Shown here piece by piece: positions 1-8,685 of a stretch of 37,753 nt of DNA. The first letter of the stretch is position 1. Every line of letters begins with the position of its first letter. This DNA comes from Planctomycetota bacterium (lineage in GTDB: Bacteria; Planctomycetota; Planctomycetia; Gemmatales; Gemmataceae). The DNA is taken from assembly GCA_016873095.1 (NCBI GenBank), contig VGYC01000057.1:1-37753 (forward strand), given 5' to 3'. A program made the translations under genes and the position numbers. Under the pieces are notes generated by a model, which was not told the DNA's origin, made no database searches, and saw only the letters and a program-made list of their open reading frames with translations.

Positions 1-29
1 TCGGGACCATCACCGCCATGCGGTAAAAC

Positions 30-75
30 GGGCCTGCTTCGGCAGACCCATCATAGGCTCGACCGGAGCCTTTTA
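30..75 (+). terminator. Two hairpins, the second followed by a T run
   Basis: The first hairpin pairs 30-37 with 42-49 (one mismatch) around a TTCG tetraloop. The second pairs 55-60 with 66-71 around a five-base loop and runs into TTTAT. Together they look like the end of a transcription unit entering from the left. Bases 3-26 could be the last codons of that upstream gene (frame 3, stop TAA at 24-26), but too little is present to identify it. Confidence 0.4.
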
Positions 76-169
76 TATTGACCTGCATCGGGGCACGCCT
101 CGTCGGTCTGAGGCGAAGCCTCGCTAGAATAAAAGCGGAGTCTCTTTCCGATCCGGAGGGCGCCGGCGA

Positions 170-1780
170 ATGGACAGTCAGACCCCGTCAAGAAACGGCC
201 CCGCCGAGCAGCCGGATGGACAGCCGGAAGCCAGGGATTTTTCCGGTCAAACGCTCGGAGAATTCTACGTGCTGCGCCGCCTCGGCCAGGGGGGCATGGG
301 ACAGGTTTACCTGGCGGAACAGACCTCCCTCAAGCGCAAGGTGGCGCTGAAAATCCTGCGCGACGACCTGGCCGCCGATGAGAAATCGCTGAAACGCTTC
401 GAAGTCGAGGGCATGAATGTTGCGCGCGTCACGCACGCCAACATCGTGCAAGTGTACGCCATCGGCAAGGAGAAGGGCCTGCACTTCATGGCCCTGGAAT
501 ACGTCGAGGGCCGAAACCTGCGCGACTACCTGAACAAGAAAGGCCCCCCGGAAACGCTGGTGGCACTGAGCATTATCCGTCAGGTGGCCGCCGCCTTGCA
601 CCGCGCCTGTGAGCTTGGCATCATCCATCGCGATATCAAGCCGGAAAACATCTTGCTCACGCGCAAGGCCGAGGTCAAGGTGGCCGACTTTGGCCTGTCG
701 CGCTGCTTCGCCGACAATGTGCAGCCGCTCAACATCACGCGCTCCGGCGTTAGCATGGGCACGCCTCTGTACATGAGCCCCGAGCAGGTGCAGGGGTTGC
801 CGGTGGATCATCGCGCGGACATCTATTCGCTGGGGGTGACCAGCTACCACATCTTCGCCGGGCATCCGCCGTTTCGCGGCACCTCGCCATTCGACGTGGC
901 CGTCCAGCACGTGCAAAACGACCCGCAGCCGCTCGGGCAGATTCGCCCCGATCTGCCGGCGGAACTGGTTGCCATGATCCATAAGATGATGGCGAAGAAA
1001 CCCGATGACCGCTATCAGTCCGCCCGCGAGATCGTCAAGGAAATCGGCTGCCTGCGTGACGCCATCGCAGGCGCCGCGGGCGGGAGTACGACCAGCACGA
1101 TCCCCAATCCAATCATCACCGTCGGCCCCTCTCCGCCCAGGCCGGCGGATTCCATCCTCACGCAAGCGCTGCCGGCCTATCGTCCGCGCAAATGGCTGGG
1201 GTGGCTGGTCGCCGGGACCATAGCGGCCGCCCTGATTATCGGCGTCGTGCTGGGACTCGTCACCCGCAAGCCAGCCGCGCCTTTGCCTGCCGGGCACGAC
1301 CCGTTGCTGGCGCAACTGGATCGCAAGCAGAAAGAGGAAGACATCGTCAAGCTTGTGCACGAGCGCGGTCAGTCCAAGGTGGCCCTCGATATCGCCGAGG
1401 GCCTGAACCAGGCCATCAAGCTCGGCTTCAGCTACCTCAAGGACCGGCGGCTCAACGAAGCCGGCGAGTTCTTCAAGGGGCTCGATGATCCGGGCATGAG
1501 CATTCAGCTGCGCAATCTCGGCAGGCTCGGCCAGGCCATGACCCTTGCCTTTCAGGACAAGCCTGATGAGTCCAATAACATGTTTATGGTCGCGCTTCGC
1601 ATCAAGAAGGACAACGAAAAGGGCTTCAATCGATCGATCGTCTTCAGCAACCCCGCGGTTCGAGAGATGGTCGCTGAAGCGCTGCACCACAATCACCGCA
1701 ATTCTCCGGCCACTTTCCCCGCCTGGCTGGAGCCGATGCGCCGGGTGCCGGACGTCGGCAAGCGGCCGGAGGCAAAGTAG
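170..1780 (+). CDS. Membrane-anchored Ser/Thr protein kinase (Hanks type)
   Basis: A 536-residue eukaryotic-like Ser/Thr kinase that should phosphorylate proteins in the cytoplasm. The glycine loop GQGGMGQVY is at 39-47, the ATP-binding Lys at 61, the catalytic HRDIKPEN at 153-160, DFG at 173-175 and the P+1 region GTPLYMSPEQ at 197-206. The catalytic core is therefore complete. A Pro-rich linker (about 310-340) leads to one membrane span at about 342-364 and a 170-residue helical tail outside the membrane. That tail has no PASTA or WD repeats and may be a sensor or protein-interaction domain. The start at 170 is supported by GGAGGG at 155-160. The stop is one base before the downstream dehydrogenase gene, so the two are probably co-transcribed. 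The kinase assignment is firm; its substrate is unknown. Confidence 0.95.
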   Translation: MDSQTPSRNGPAEQPDGQPEARDFSGQTLGEFYVLRRLGQGGMGQVYLAEQTSLKRKVALKILRDDLAADEKSLKRFEVEGMNVARVTHANIVQVYAIGKEKGLHFMALEYVEGRNLRDYLNKKGPPETLVALSIIRQVAAALHRACELGIIHRDIKPENILLTRKAEVKVADFGLSRCFADNVQPLNITRSGVSMGTPLYMSPEQVQGLPVDHRADIYSLGVTSYHIFAGHPPFRGTSPFDVAVQHVQNDPQPLGQIRPDLPAELVAMIHKMMAKKPDDRYQSAREIVKEIGCLRDAIAGAAGGSTTSTIPNPIITVGPSPPRPADSILTQALPAYRPRKWLGWLVAGTIAAALIIGVVLGLVTRKPAAPLPAGHDPLLAQLDRKQKEEDIVKLVHERGQSKVALDIAEGLNQAIKLGFSYLKDRRLNEAGEFFKGLDDPGMSIQLRNLGRLGQAMTLAFQDKPDESNNMFMVALRIKKDNEKGFNRSIVFSNPAVREMVAEALHHNHRNSPATFPAWLEPMRRVPDVGKRPEAK

Positions 1781-1781
1781 C

Positions 1782-2735
1782 ATGCATCGTATCGTCATTC
1801 CCGGCGACGACCCGCCGCAACTACAAGGTTCGCCGCACCTCGAACGACTGCGGCCCTTCGGCGAGGTGAAACTCTACCTCGACCGCCCAGCCGACGATCA
1901 GGAGAAGCTGCGTCGCCTCGAAGGCGCGACCATTCTCATCAATTCGCGCGGGGCGGTGAGATGGCCGGGACATCTCCTTCGGCAATTGCCGAAATTGCGC
2001 CTGATCGCCACCTGCGGCATCGGCACGGATGCACTCGATCTGGTCGCCGCTCGCGAGTTGGGCATCGTCGTTTGCAATATCCCGGCGCAGACGGCGCCAA
2101 TCGTCGCCGAGCATGCCCTTGCTCTCTTGCTGGCCACGGCGCGGCGCCTGGCTTTTCACACGGACGCCATCAAGAACGGGCTCTGGGTGTTCAAGGATAG
2201 TGTTTTTCTGCGGGGCAAGACGCTGGGTATCGTCGGCGCCGGTCCGATCGGCGTCGAGACTGCGCGGCTGGCTCGAGCCATCGGCATGAAGGTCGTCGCC
2301 TGGTCGTTTCACCCCTCTGAAGAGCGCTCGCGCACGCTTGACATTCCGTTTGTCTCGCTTGATGACTTGATTCGCTGCGCCGACGCAATCAGCATCCATG
2401 TAAAGCTGACGGAGCAGTCGCGTGGCATGATCGGCAAGCGTGAACTGGCGCTGATGAAGCCGGGCGCCTTCTTGATCAACACCGCACGCGGGGCGATCGT
2501 GGACACCGCAGCCTTGATCGAGGCTCTACGCGAGGGCCGGCTTGGCGGAGCCGGCATCGACTGCTATGACGAGGAGCCGCTGCCGGCGAATCATCCGCTA
2601 CTGAGCTGCCAGCAAGTCGTCCTCACGCCGCACAATGCCGATCAGACCCCGGAAGGCACGGAGATTCTCAACGGGAGAGCCGTGGACAACGTGGTCGCTT
2701 TTCTGGAAGGGAAGCCCTGTAATCGGGTCGTCTGA
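1782..2735 (+). CDS. D-isomer specific 2-hydroxyacid dehydrogenase
   Basis: A 317-residue NAD(P)-dependent 2-hydroxyacid dehydrogenase of the phosphoglycerate/glyoxylate/formate dehydrogenase superfamily, predicted cytoplasmic. The nucleotide-binding loop GAGPIG is at 152-157. The catalytic set is complete: Arg236 in NTARGAI, Glu264 in CYDEEP and His284 in TPHNADQTP. The chain lacks the ACT/regulatory C-terminal domain of long SerA proteins, so it fits a short hydroxypyruvate, glyoxylate or D-3-phosphoglycerate dehydrogenase; substrate cannot be read from sequence. The reading frame is open further upstream inside the kinase gene, but the ATG at 1782 gives the normal family N-terminus (MHRIVIPGDD). 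It lies one base after the kinase stop, implying translational coupling. It converges with the cadherin-type gene to the right. Confidence 0.88.
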   Translation: MHRIVIPGDDPPQLQGSPHLERLRPFGEVKLYLDRPADDQEKLRRLEGATILINSRGAVRWPGHLLRQLPKLRLIATCGIGTDALDLVAARELGIVVCNIPAQTAPIVAEHALALLLATARRLAFHTDAIKNGLWVFKDSVFLRGKTLGIVGAGPIGVETARLARAIGMKVVAWSFHPSEERSRTLDIPFVSLDDLIRCADAISIHVKLTEQSRGMIGKRELALMKPGAFLINTARGAIVDTAALIEALREGRLGGAGIDCYDEEPLPANHPLLSCQQVVLTPHNADQTPEGTEILNGRAVDNVVAFLEGKPCNRVV

Positions 2736-2793
2736 CGTGCGTCCGGCTTGCAGCCGGCCAAGGTTGCCGATGGGGTGGTGGAAACCGAGCAAG

Positions 2794-5700
2794 CTAGAGA
2801 CTCACGCCAGTAACCTTCAGTGCCGGTTTGCGGCGGCGCTTGCGACGCTTGTGAGCACGGGGCATGGCGACGGCGCCGGCAATGGCGGCGGCCATTGCGA
2901 AGCCGCAATCGATGCGTTCGTGCTTGTCGGCCACCAGCCATTCACCGCCGTCCTCGGTATTGAAGATCGGCTCGTCCTGACGGGCCAGCTGGGCGTAAAC
3001 AAAATCGATGGCCCAGTGCGCTGAAGATTCCTGTAGCTGCTCGGACTCCTCGGGCTGGCGATTGTCTTGCTGATCCAGCTGTTCGCCGGCGGGCACGACG
3101 GGCTGCGCCTGAGCGGGCTGCCCGTTGCCGTTCATCACCGGCCACAGCCAGTCGACGCTGAAGTGACGTTGCAGAAACTCGACATCATTCTCGCCACGGA
3201 GGTTGGCGAGGCGTATGTTCGCTTCCTCCCCTTGCTCGGCCGGATTATCGCCAAGATTGCCGGCAGCGGATGCCGTACCGCTCACAGTCAACGTATTCGT
3301 GCTGCTGGATAGCTCGGTGCCCTGCGAGACGCGCAAGACCAGGTTGAGGCGGCTGTTGCTGTTGAATGTGGCAGTGCTCACCGGGAAGGGCACACCCAGC
3401 GGGCTGGCGCTAGCCACGGCCGGCGAGTTGAGCACGTTTGCCGTCGGCGGCGGCGTTGCCGGGGCAGGCACGGCCACCGTGAACACCGTGCCGCCGAGCT
3501 CACTGATTTTCGGCGTGCTGAAATCGTCAATGGTCACGACAAACGTGACCACGTCCTTGCCTGGCTTGTCGCTGCTTGCGACGCGCGTGACGGAAGTCGG
3601 ATGACCGACAATGGCAATCCAGTTCGCGCCGTCGAAGTAGAGCAGTACCGGATCGGGGTCGTCGTGGTCGATCTCGAACTTGAAATTCAGCGTGGCCTGC
3701 GCGCCGGCACCGTCCTGAACGCCGGTTATGCGGACATCGAAAAAAGCCACGGCGGCGGCAGCGTTCTTTTGCCCGGCAATTTGAATGTTCCCGGGCGTGG
3801 AACTGACTGGGTTATCACCGTAGCCGGCAATCCACAAGGTGGCCGGGGTGGAACTGCCGGAGCCTAGGGTGAGCGTGCCCTGGGCAGTCGAACCTTTCTT
3901 TCCCTGGATTTCGCGTGTTTCGGCCGGCGCCCCGTGCGTCGCCGTTTGAGTCTGCGAGTCGCCGATGTTCTCCGGTTTGCCGAGCACTGTGTGCACGACA
4001 ACGGATTGCCAGCCGTCCTCGGAGCCGTCATTGATCGTGACGGTGATGACGAAATCACCCTCGCGGTCAAAGACTCGGGAAATCTGGAACGACTTGTCGT
4101 GGCTCAGGACAAGTGGAATGCTGCCCTTGCCATCCCCGAAATTGACGGATCCCGTCCAGGTTTCCGTTCCCGGATCGACAAAGAAACCAGTGCTTGTGTA
4201 GGTCGCGCCGATGCTCAAGATGGCGTTTGGGCCGAGCGTGACCTTCGGCGCTACGTTGGCCACTGTCAGCGCCAGCTCGCCAAGGGTCGTCGCCGACAAC
4301 GGTGAGAAGGATGGAACCTCTGTGACGGTCTCCGTCCCACCGAATACGCTCGCTGCCAAGAGCGGCGGAACCTCGCCGCCCAGGACGGAGGCGACCCACG
4401 CCCTAAGATCTTGCGGGATTTGTGAGGTCTCGACGGAAAGCGCCGCGACGCTCAATCTTGTTGTTACATTGTTTGGGACGGTGATGGACAGTCCGCGCAG
4501 CTGTTCAGCAGAAAGCAACCATGTGGCGACATCCAGCTGCGTGCCTGCGGATAGGACCGCACCCGGCGGCATGTTGCCAATCACGATGAAAACCGACTCG
4601 TCACTATCCGCCGGATGTGCCTGAATGTTGAGCGCGATGGCCGAGCCTTCCGGGCCGCTGGCGGCAGCGGTCGTGAGCGTCGGCGCCCCGACTTCAGGCA
4701 AGGCGTTTATTGTCAACACTTTCTGAATGGCCTGACCGCTGCTGTCCATTGCCTCGACCACAATGTGGTAGGGGCCATGTCCGTCGTTGAGCTTGGCGTT
4801 GGTCAGCAGCAGGTTGCCCTGTATTGTGAAGAAGTCGTTATCATTAACGCCTTCGCCCTGCACCAAGCTGAAAGAGTGTGCGTCGCCGTGATCCTGATCA
4901 ATGGCGAACAACTCACCGATGACGGTTCCCACTGGACTGTTTTCGCCAACGCTGGCCGCGCTAACACCTATGTCTGTTGGTGCATCGGCGGCATCGGTGA
5001 CCGTGATGTCGAAATCCTTGACCGTCGAAAGGCCGTCTTGGTCCGTGGAAGTGATGCGAATCGTAAAGGTCGACTGCACCTCGAAATCCAGCGGCTTGCT
5101 CGTAACCAGCTGGTTACCCTCAATCGCGAATGCCAGGTGATCGCTACTTCCGTCGATGGGGACGATTTCGTAGAGGAAAACGTTGTCCTGGTCGGGATCA
5201 ACGGTCGAAAGCAAGCCAACTACAGACCCAGCAAGGCTGTTCTCGTTGACCGAGGTCGCATCCAAGCTGATGTCGTAGGGCGCCTCATTCACGTCCGCCA
5301 CGCTGACATCAAAGTCCTTTTCCGTGGACTGGCCATCCTGATCCGTGGAGCGAATCCTGATAGTATGAGTTGATTGCGACTCGAAATCCAAGGGCGCATT
5401 GGTGACCAGCTGGTTTCCCTGAATCGCAAATGCCAGGTGATCGTTGCTGCCATCGATGGGCACGATCTGGTAGACAAAGTTGTCGTCGTTTTGATCGGGA
5501 TCGGTGGTTGACAGGTGGCCAACAACAGAGCCCGGCGGAGAATCTTCAGATATCACGTCGCCGCTGAGAACAATGTCGGTCGGAGGCGCCGGTGGCAACG
5601 CCTCCGTACCGAACAAGTCCAACCCGAGGTAGCTGGCTACACCACTGTCGCCGACGTTGCGAACCCCCGCCTCCAGAGTGTAAGTACCGGTGGTGGCGAA

Positions 5701-6228
5701 AGTAAACTGCCATGAGGTCCAAGACGTGGAGCCGTAGTTGCCGACCTGGGAGACGCTCTTGCTGAAGAGCGTTGCAATGACCGTACTGCCCGACTTGAGG
5801 AGCACTCGGCCGTCATCGTTGTATGGCAAGTAATCGGTTGTGTCGAAAAACGCGTGCCCGCTGACGGTCTGCCCCGCCTGGGCAGTGAAGGTCTGCGACA
5901 CCGAGACGTACTGGTTGACGGTGCCGGACTGCATCAAGGCGAATCGGCTACCTTGCGTCGCGGTGTACAGCTGATCGCCTTGATAGCTGCCAACAGTGGA
6001 AATGTTGCCGCCGCTGGTGGTTTGCGTCCAACCTGCCAGGCCGTTTTCAAATCCAGGATTGAGGAGGCTGACTGGATTGCCTTGGGCTGTGGGGACGACT
6101 CGGGTTTCGAGCAATTCCAGAGAAAGTGTCTGCCGAAGTCTTCTCCGTATGCTTCCTCGGCGCAACGCACGACGACTGGGGCTGTCCCCGCGGAATATGC
6201 GTCCAAATGGTGCGAGCAACAGCAACAT
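2794..6228 (-). CDS. Cadherin/PKD-repeat surface protein
   Basis: A 1,144-residue secreted or surface protein, probably for adhesion or envelope structure. The N-terminus has a basic region and the motif LELLETRVVPT near residue 40, a form of the LExR-type motif common on large planctomycete exported proteins. A beta-sandwich-like region (about 50-205, LLNPGFENGLAGW onward) follows. Three cadherin-like repeats lie at about 216-316, 317-417 and 418-510; the first two are nearly identical and carry DPDQ and STDQDG calcium-site-like motifs. A PKD-like domain is at about 658-750. The C-terminus has an acidic Gln-rich stretch, a short Ala-rich hydrophobic segment (GFAMAAAIAGAVAM) and a very basic tail (KRRKRRRKP). 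The ATG at 6228 was chosen over a TTG one codon upstream; no clear ribosome site is visible. Exact ligand and anchoring are unknown. Confidence 0.85.
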   Translation of the reverse strand: MLLLLAPFGRIFRGDSPSRRALRRGSIRRRLRQTLSLELLETRVVPTAQGNPVSLLNPGFENGLAGWTQTTSGGNISTVGSYQGDQLYTATQGSRFALMQSGTVNQYVSVSQTFTAQAGQTVSGHAFFDTTDYLPYNDDGRVLLKSGSTVIATLFSKSVSQVGNYGSTSWTSWQFTFATTGTYTLEAGVRNVGDSGVASYLGLDLFGTEALPPAPPTDIVLSGDVISEDSPPGSVVGHLSTTDPDQNDDNFVYQIVPIDGSNDHLAFAIQGNQLVTNAPLDFESQSTHTIRIRSTDQDGQSTEKDFDVSVADVNEAPYDISLDATSVNENSLAGSVVGLLSTVDPDQDNVFLYEIVPIDGSSDHLAFAIEGNQLVTSKPLDFEVQSTFTIRITSTDQDGLSTVKDFDITVTDAADAPTDIGVSAASVGENSPVGTVIGELFAIDQDHGDAHSFSLVQGEGVNDNDFFTIQGNLLLTNAKLNDGHGPYHIVVEAMDSSGQAIQKVLTINALPEVGAPTLTTAAASGPEGSAIALNIQAHPADSDESVFIVIGNMPPGAVLSAGTQLDVATWLLSAEQLRGLSITVPNNVTTRLSVAALSVETSQIPQDLRAWVASVLGGEVPPLLAASVFGGTETVTEVPSFSPLSATTLGELALTVANVAPKVTLGPNAILSIGATYTSTGFFVDPGTETWTGSVNFGDGKGSIPLVLSHDKSFQISRVFDREGDFVITVTINDGSEDGWQSVVVHTVLGKPENIGDSQTQTATHGAPAETREIQGKKGSTAQGTLTLGSGSSTPATLWIAGYGDNPVSSTPGNIQIAGQKNAAAAVAFFDVRITGVQDGAGAQATLNFKFEIDHDDPDPVLLYFDGANWIAIVGHPTSVTRVASSDKPGKDVVTFVVTIDDFSTPKISELGGTVFTVAVPAPATPPPTANVLNSPAVASASPLGVPFPVSTATFNSNSRLNLVLRVSQGTELSSSTNTLTVSGTASAAGNLGDNPAEQGEEANIRLANLRGENDVEFLQRHFSVDWLWPVMNGNGQPAQAQPVVPAGEQLDQQDNRQPEESEQLQESSAHWAIDFVYAQLARQDEPIFNTEDGGEWLVADKHERIDCGFAMAAAIAGAVAMPRAHKRRKRRRKPALKVTGVSL
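4981..5586 (-). repeat. Two near-identical cadherin-repeat coding units
   Basis: Two adjacent units of about 300 bases encode the first two cadherin-like repeats. They share long identical stretches at both protein level (for example SDHLAFAI, GNQLVT, STDQDG) and DNA level; compare about 5079-5170 with about 5381-5472. The third repeat (about 4700-4980) is clearly more diverged. This indicates a recent in-frame duplication. Confidence 0.8.
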
Positions 6229-6657
6229 CAACGGCTCGCTTGAACCGGACCAGTAATGGCAAATGCCATCGAGTTCATGCGAATGAGCGTGAGAAACTAG
6301 ACGGACACAGCAGTCACTACCGGGCGCGACGGATTGTTGGAGCAGGTTTCAGGCAAGCTTTCTGGAATCAGCATCGCAGAGCCTGGGCACCTGTCCCTGT
6401 TAATTCCCAAGGGGTAAGTCTGGCGGAAAGGTGCTGTAAAGTCAAACAGATTCTCAGAAAATCGCGATAATCGGCAAATGGCGCCAAGTCTGGCATGATG
6501 TACAGATGCACATTTATGCTGTGCGGCGGCTACGCAAGTTTCCCCGGCCCCTGCGGATTTTTGCTCTCCCCGACAATCGGAAAAGCCGTTATAACCCGCC
6601 CGCGATTTGGTCGATAATGACCGCGGACCCCGCACGAAGGGAACGAAGGAGGAGAGG
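6229..6657. promoter_or_regulatory. Divergent intergenic region
   Basis: About 430 bases separate the minus-strand cadherin gene from the plus-strand foldase gene, so promoters for both should lie here. The only element I can point to is GTTATAAC at 6588-6595, an 8-base palindrome that contains a good -10 hexamer (TATAAC). No convincing -35 element lies at the expected distance. AAGGAGGAGAGG at 6646-6657 is the strong ribosome site for the foldase. No conserved protein reading frame was recognised in the rest. Confidence 0.4.
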
Positions 6658-7605
6658 ATGTCGCGTTCAAGCAGAAACTGGCAATTCCTGGGGAGCCTGG
6701 CAATCCTGGCCATGTTCGCGCTGTCGGCCCCAGCGCAGCAATTCCCGCCCGGCAAGCCGGCCGCCGTCGTCAACGGCGAACCCATTCTCTTCTCGGACCT
6801 CAAGGCGCTCATGGACGATCGGCCGTCGCCGGTGCCGGTACCCAAGCAGCAGGAAGAAGCCATGGCGAAGGCGGCCCTCGAAGTCATCATCGAGGACCAG
6901 ATCATGCGGCAGTTCCTGCGCAAGACCGTCGCCCCGATCCCGGCGGCCGACGTCAACAAGGAACTGGCCAGCCTGGGCGAGGTTCTCAAGAAACAGAACA
7001 AGACCTACGAGCAATTCCTCCGTGAAACCAAGCAGACCGACGAAGTTCTCCGCAAGGACATTGCCTCGCGCTTACAGTGGAAAGCCTTCCTCAAGGCCCG
7101 CATCAACGACAGCATGTGCAAGAAATACTACGACGATAACAAGATCTTCTTCGACAAGGTGACCGTCCGCGCCAGCCATATCCTCGTCAAGCTCAATCCC
7201 AACGCCAGCCAGGCAGAGAAGCAGGGCGCGTACAACAAGATCATGGCGATCCGCCAGGAAATCGTAGCCAAGAAAATCGACTTTGGCGAAGCCGCCAAGA
7301 GGTATTCCGATTGTCCCAGCAAGGACAAGCTGGGGGACATCGGCTACTTCCCATACAAGTTCGTGGTCGTCGAGCCGTTCGCTCGCGCCGCGTTCTCCTT
7401 GCCGTTGCACGAGGTTTCCAACGTGGTTGCCACCGATTTCGGCTACCACCTGATCAAGGTGACCGATCGCACCAAGGGAGAAGCTTCCAATTTCGAGCAG
7501 ATCAAGGAAGGCATCCGCGAAGTCTACGCCCAGGATGTCGATCTGTACTCGAACATCATCAGCGAGCAGCGCAAGACGGCGAAAGTTGAAGTGTACCTGA
7601 AGTAA
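6658..7605 (+). CDS. Secreted parvulin-type peptidyl-prolyl isomerase (copy 1)
   Basis: A 315-residue exported foldase of the SurA/PrsA/PpiC class, which would isomerise X-Pro bonds or chaperone proteins after export. It has a signal peptide (1-27, ending SAPAQQ), a SurA-N-like helical region (about 35-165, beginning VVNGEPI) and one parvulin domain (about 167-271) with ASHILVK including His174, DIGYFPYK and FGYHLIKV including His264. An upstream in-frame ATG at 6607 exists, but the start at 6658 directly follows AAGGAGGAGAGG and begins a normal signal peptide. A paralogue follows after an 80-base gap. A Cys in YSDCPS (219) is conserved in both copies. The parvulin domain is clear; client proteins are unknown but may include the exported proteins encoded next door. 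Confidence 0.9.
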   Translation: MSRSSRNWQFLGSLAILAMFALSAPAQQFPPGKPAAVVNGEPILFSDLKALMDDRPSPVPVPKQQEEAMAKAALEVIIEDQIMRQFLRKTVAPIPAADVNKELASLGEVLKKQNKTYEQFLRETKQTDEVLRKDIASRLQWKAFLKARINDSMCKKYYDDNKIFFDKVTVRASHILVKLNPNASQAEKQGAYNKIMAIRQEIVAKKIDFGEAAKRYSDCPSKDKLGDIGYFPYKFVVVEPFARAAFSLPLHEVSNVVATDFGYHLIKVTDRTKGEASNFEQIKEGIREVYAQDVDLYSNIISEQRKTAKVEVYLK

Positions 7606-7620
7606 GGGGTGGGAATACGT

Positions 7621-7664
7621 GCCGCTGCGGCCTGGGGCCGATTTGGTCCCAGGCCGCGAGCGGC
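7621..7664 (+). promoter_or_regulatory. Strong intercistronic hairpin
   Basis: A long stem-loop between the two foldase genes. Bases 7621-7639 pair with 7645-7664, with one bulged G at 7658 and one G-U pair, around a five-base loop (GATTT). There is no T run after it, so it is not a classical intrinsic terminator. It ends about 10 bases before the AAGGAGG ribosome site (7673-7679) of the second foldase gene. It may stabilise the upstream mRNA 3' end, attenuate transcription, or set the ratio of the two proteins. Confidence 0.65.
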
Positions 7665-7684
7665 ACACAAGCAAGGAGGTGCGG

Positions 7685-8587
7685 ATGTTCGGCTTCAGAA
7701 ATATCATGCGAGCGCTGGGCAGCGTGACCGCGCTGGCCATGCTTGTCGTTGCTTCGACCGCCCAGACGGTAGCGCCGACGCAATCGTCCTCGGTGGCGCC
7801 AACGGCGGACAAGGCAGTCGCCAGCGTCAACGGCGAGACCATCATGGTCTCCGAGGTGCAGAGTGCGATAAACGACGGCGCCCCGAAAGATGAAGCGATC
7901 AAGGAACTGGTTGACGAGATGCTCGTTCGCCAGTTTATCCGCAAGAGCGTGGCCGCTCCCACGGCGACCGACCTGGCCGCCGAGCGCGAAAAGCTGATCA
8001 AGCTTGGTGTCAAGAAGGAAGTCCTGCCGGCGGACAACGTGCTGGCCGCCAAGCTGCAATGGACCGCCTACGTCAAGGCGCGGATCACCGATGACATGTG
8101 CAAGAAGTACTACAGTGACAACAAGGTGTATTTCGACAAGGTGACCGTTCGGGCCAGCCATATCCTGATCAAGGTCAAGTCCGACGCCAGCCAGGCTGAG
8201 AAGCAGGTGGCCTACAACAAGGCAGCCGCCATCCGTCAGCAAATCACCGGCAAGGAGATCGAGTTCGCCGACGCGGCCATGAAGTACTCCGAATGTCCGA
8301 GCAAGGAGCGCGGCGGCGACATCGGCCATTTCGAGTACAAGTTCGCAATGACCGAGCCTTTCTCGCGCGTGGCCTTCGGCATGCAGATCGGCGAGGTTTC
8401 CACCGTTGTGGTCACCGCGGCCGGCTACCACATCATCAAGGTCACCGACCGCTCCAAGGGCGAAGCCTCCGAATTCGCGAAGTGCAAGGAATGGGTCCGC
8501 GAGGCCTATTCCCGCGACGTGGACCTGTACCAGGCCATCGTCAACCACCAGCGGCAGACCGCCCGCATCGACATTCTGATGAAGTAG
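7685..8587 (+). CDS. Secreted parvulin-type peptidyl-prolyl isomerase (copy 2)
   Basis: A 300-residue paralogue of the preceding gene with the same order: signal peptide (about 1-27), a low-complexity Ser/Ala linker, a SurA-N-like helical region starting VASVNGETI, and one parvulin domain (about 152-256) with ASHILIK (His159), DIGHFEYK and AGYHIIKV. Long stretches match copy 1 (for example DKVTVRASHIL, SDASQAEKQ against NASQAEKQ, DRSKGEAS against DRTKGEAS), so the pair arose by tandem duplication. The start at 7685 is set by AAGGAGG at 7673-7679 and gives a clean signal peptide; the longer in-frame form from 7619 would bury it. A terminator-like hairpin follows the stop, closing the foldase unit. 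Its partners and division of labour with copy 1 are unknown. Confidence 0.9.
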   Translation: MFGFRNIMRALGSVTALAMLVVASTAQTVAPTQSSSVAPTADKAVASVNGETIMVSEVQSAINDGAPKDEAIKELVDEMLVRQFIRKSVAAPTATDLAAEREKLIKLGVKKEVLPADNVLAAKLQWTAYVKARITDDMCKKYYSDNKVYFDKVTVRASHILIKVKSDASQAEKQVAYNKAAAIRQQITGKEIEFADAAMKYSECPSKERGGDIGHFEYKFAMTEPFSRVAFGMQIGEVSTVVVTAAGYHIIKVTDRSKGEASEFAKCKEWVREAYSRDVDLYQAIVNHQRQTARIDILMK

Positions 8588-8603
8588 AGTTGCCGGCAAA
8601 AAT

Positions 8604-8650
8604 CAAAGCCGCGTGTGGCATTAAATTTGGCCAGGCTGCACGCGGCTTTG
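8604..8650 (+). terminator. Terminator-like hairpin after the foldase pair
   Basis: Bases 8604-8615 pair perfectly with 8639-8650 (12 base pairs, CAAAGCCGCGTG-type arm). An inner TGGC/GCCA stem pairs 8616-8619 with 8630-8633. The right arm ends CTTTGCC and is followed by ATTTTCC, so it could work as an intrinsic terminator for the two foldase genes. Confidence 0.7.
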
Positions 8651-8685
8651 CCATTTTCCGCCATCGGGCACTTTCCCCTATCCGT

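Noticed and set aside
188-1798. 536-codon open frame on the minus strand
   Set aside because: Exact antisense shadow of the Ser/Thr kinase gene; no domains and no ribosome site.
2742-2758. Short CCGGC/GCCGG hairpin between the dehydrogenase and cadherin genes
   Set aside because: Only five or six base pairs and no T run; too weak to call a terminator.
6490-6515. Possible sigma-54 promoter (TGGCAT followed by TGCA)
   Set aside because: The spacing between the GG and GC elements does not fit the -24/-12 consensus.
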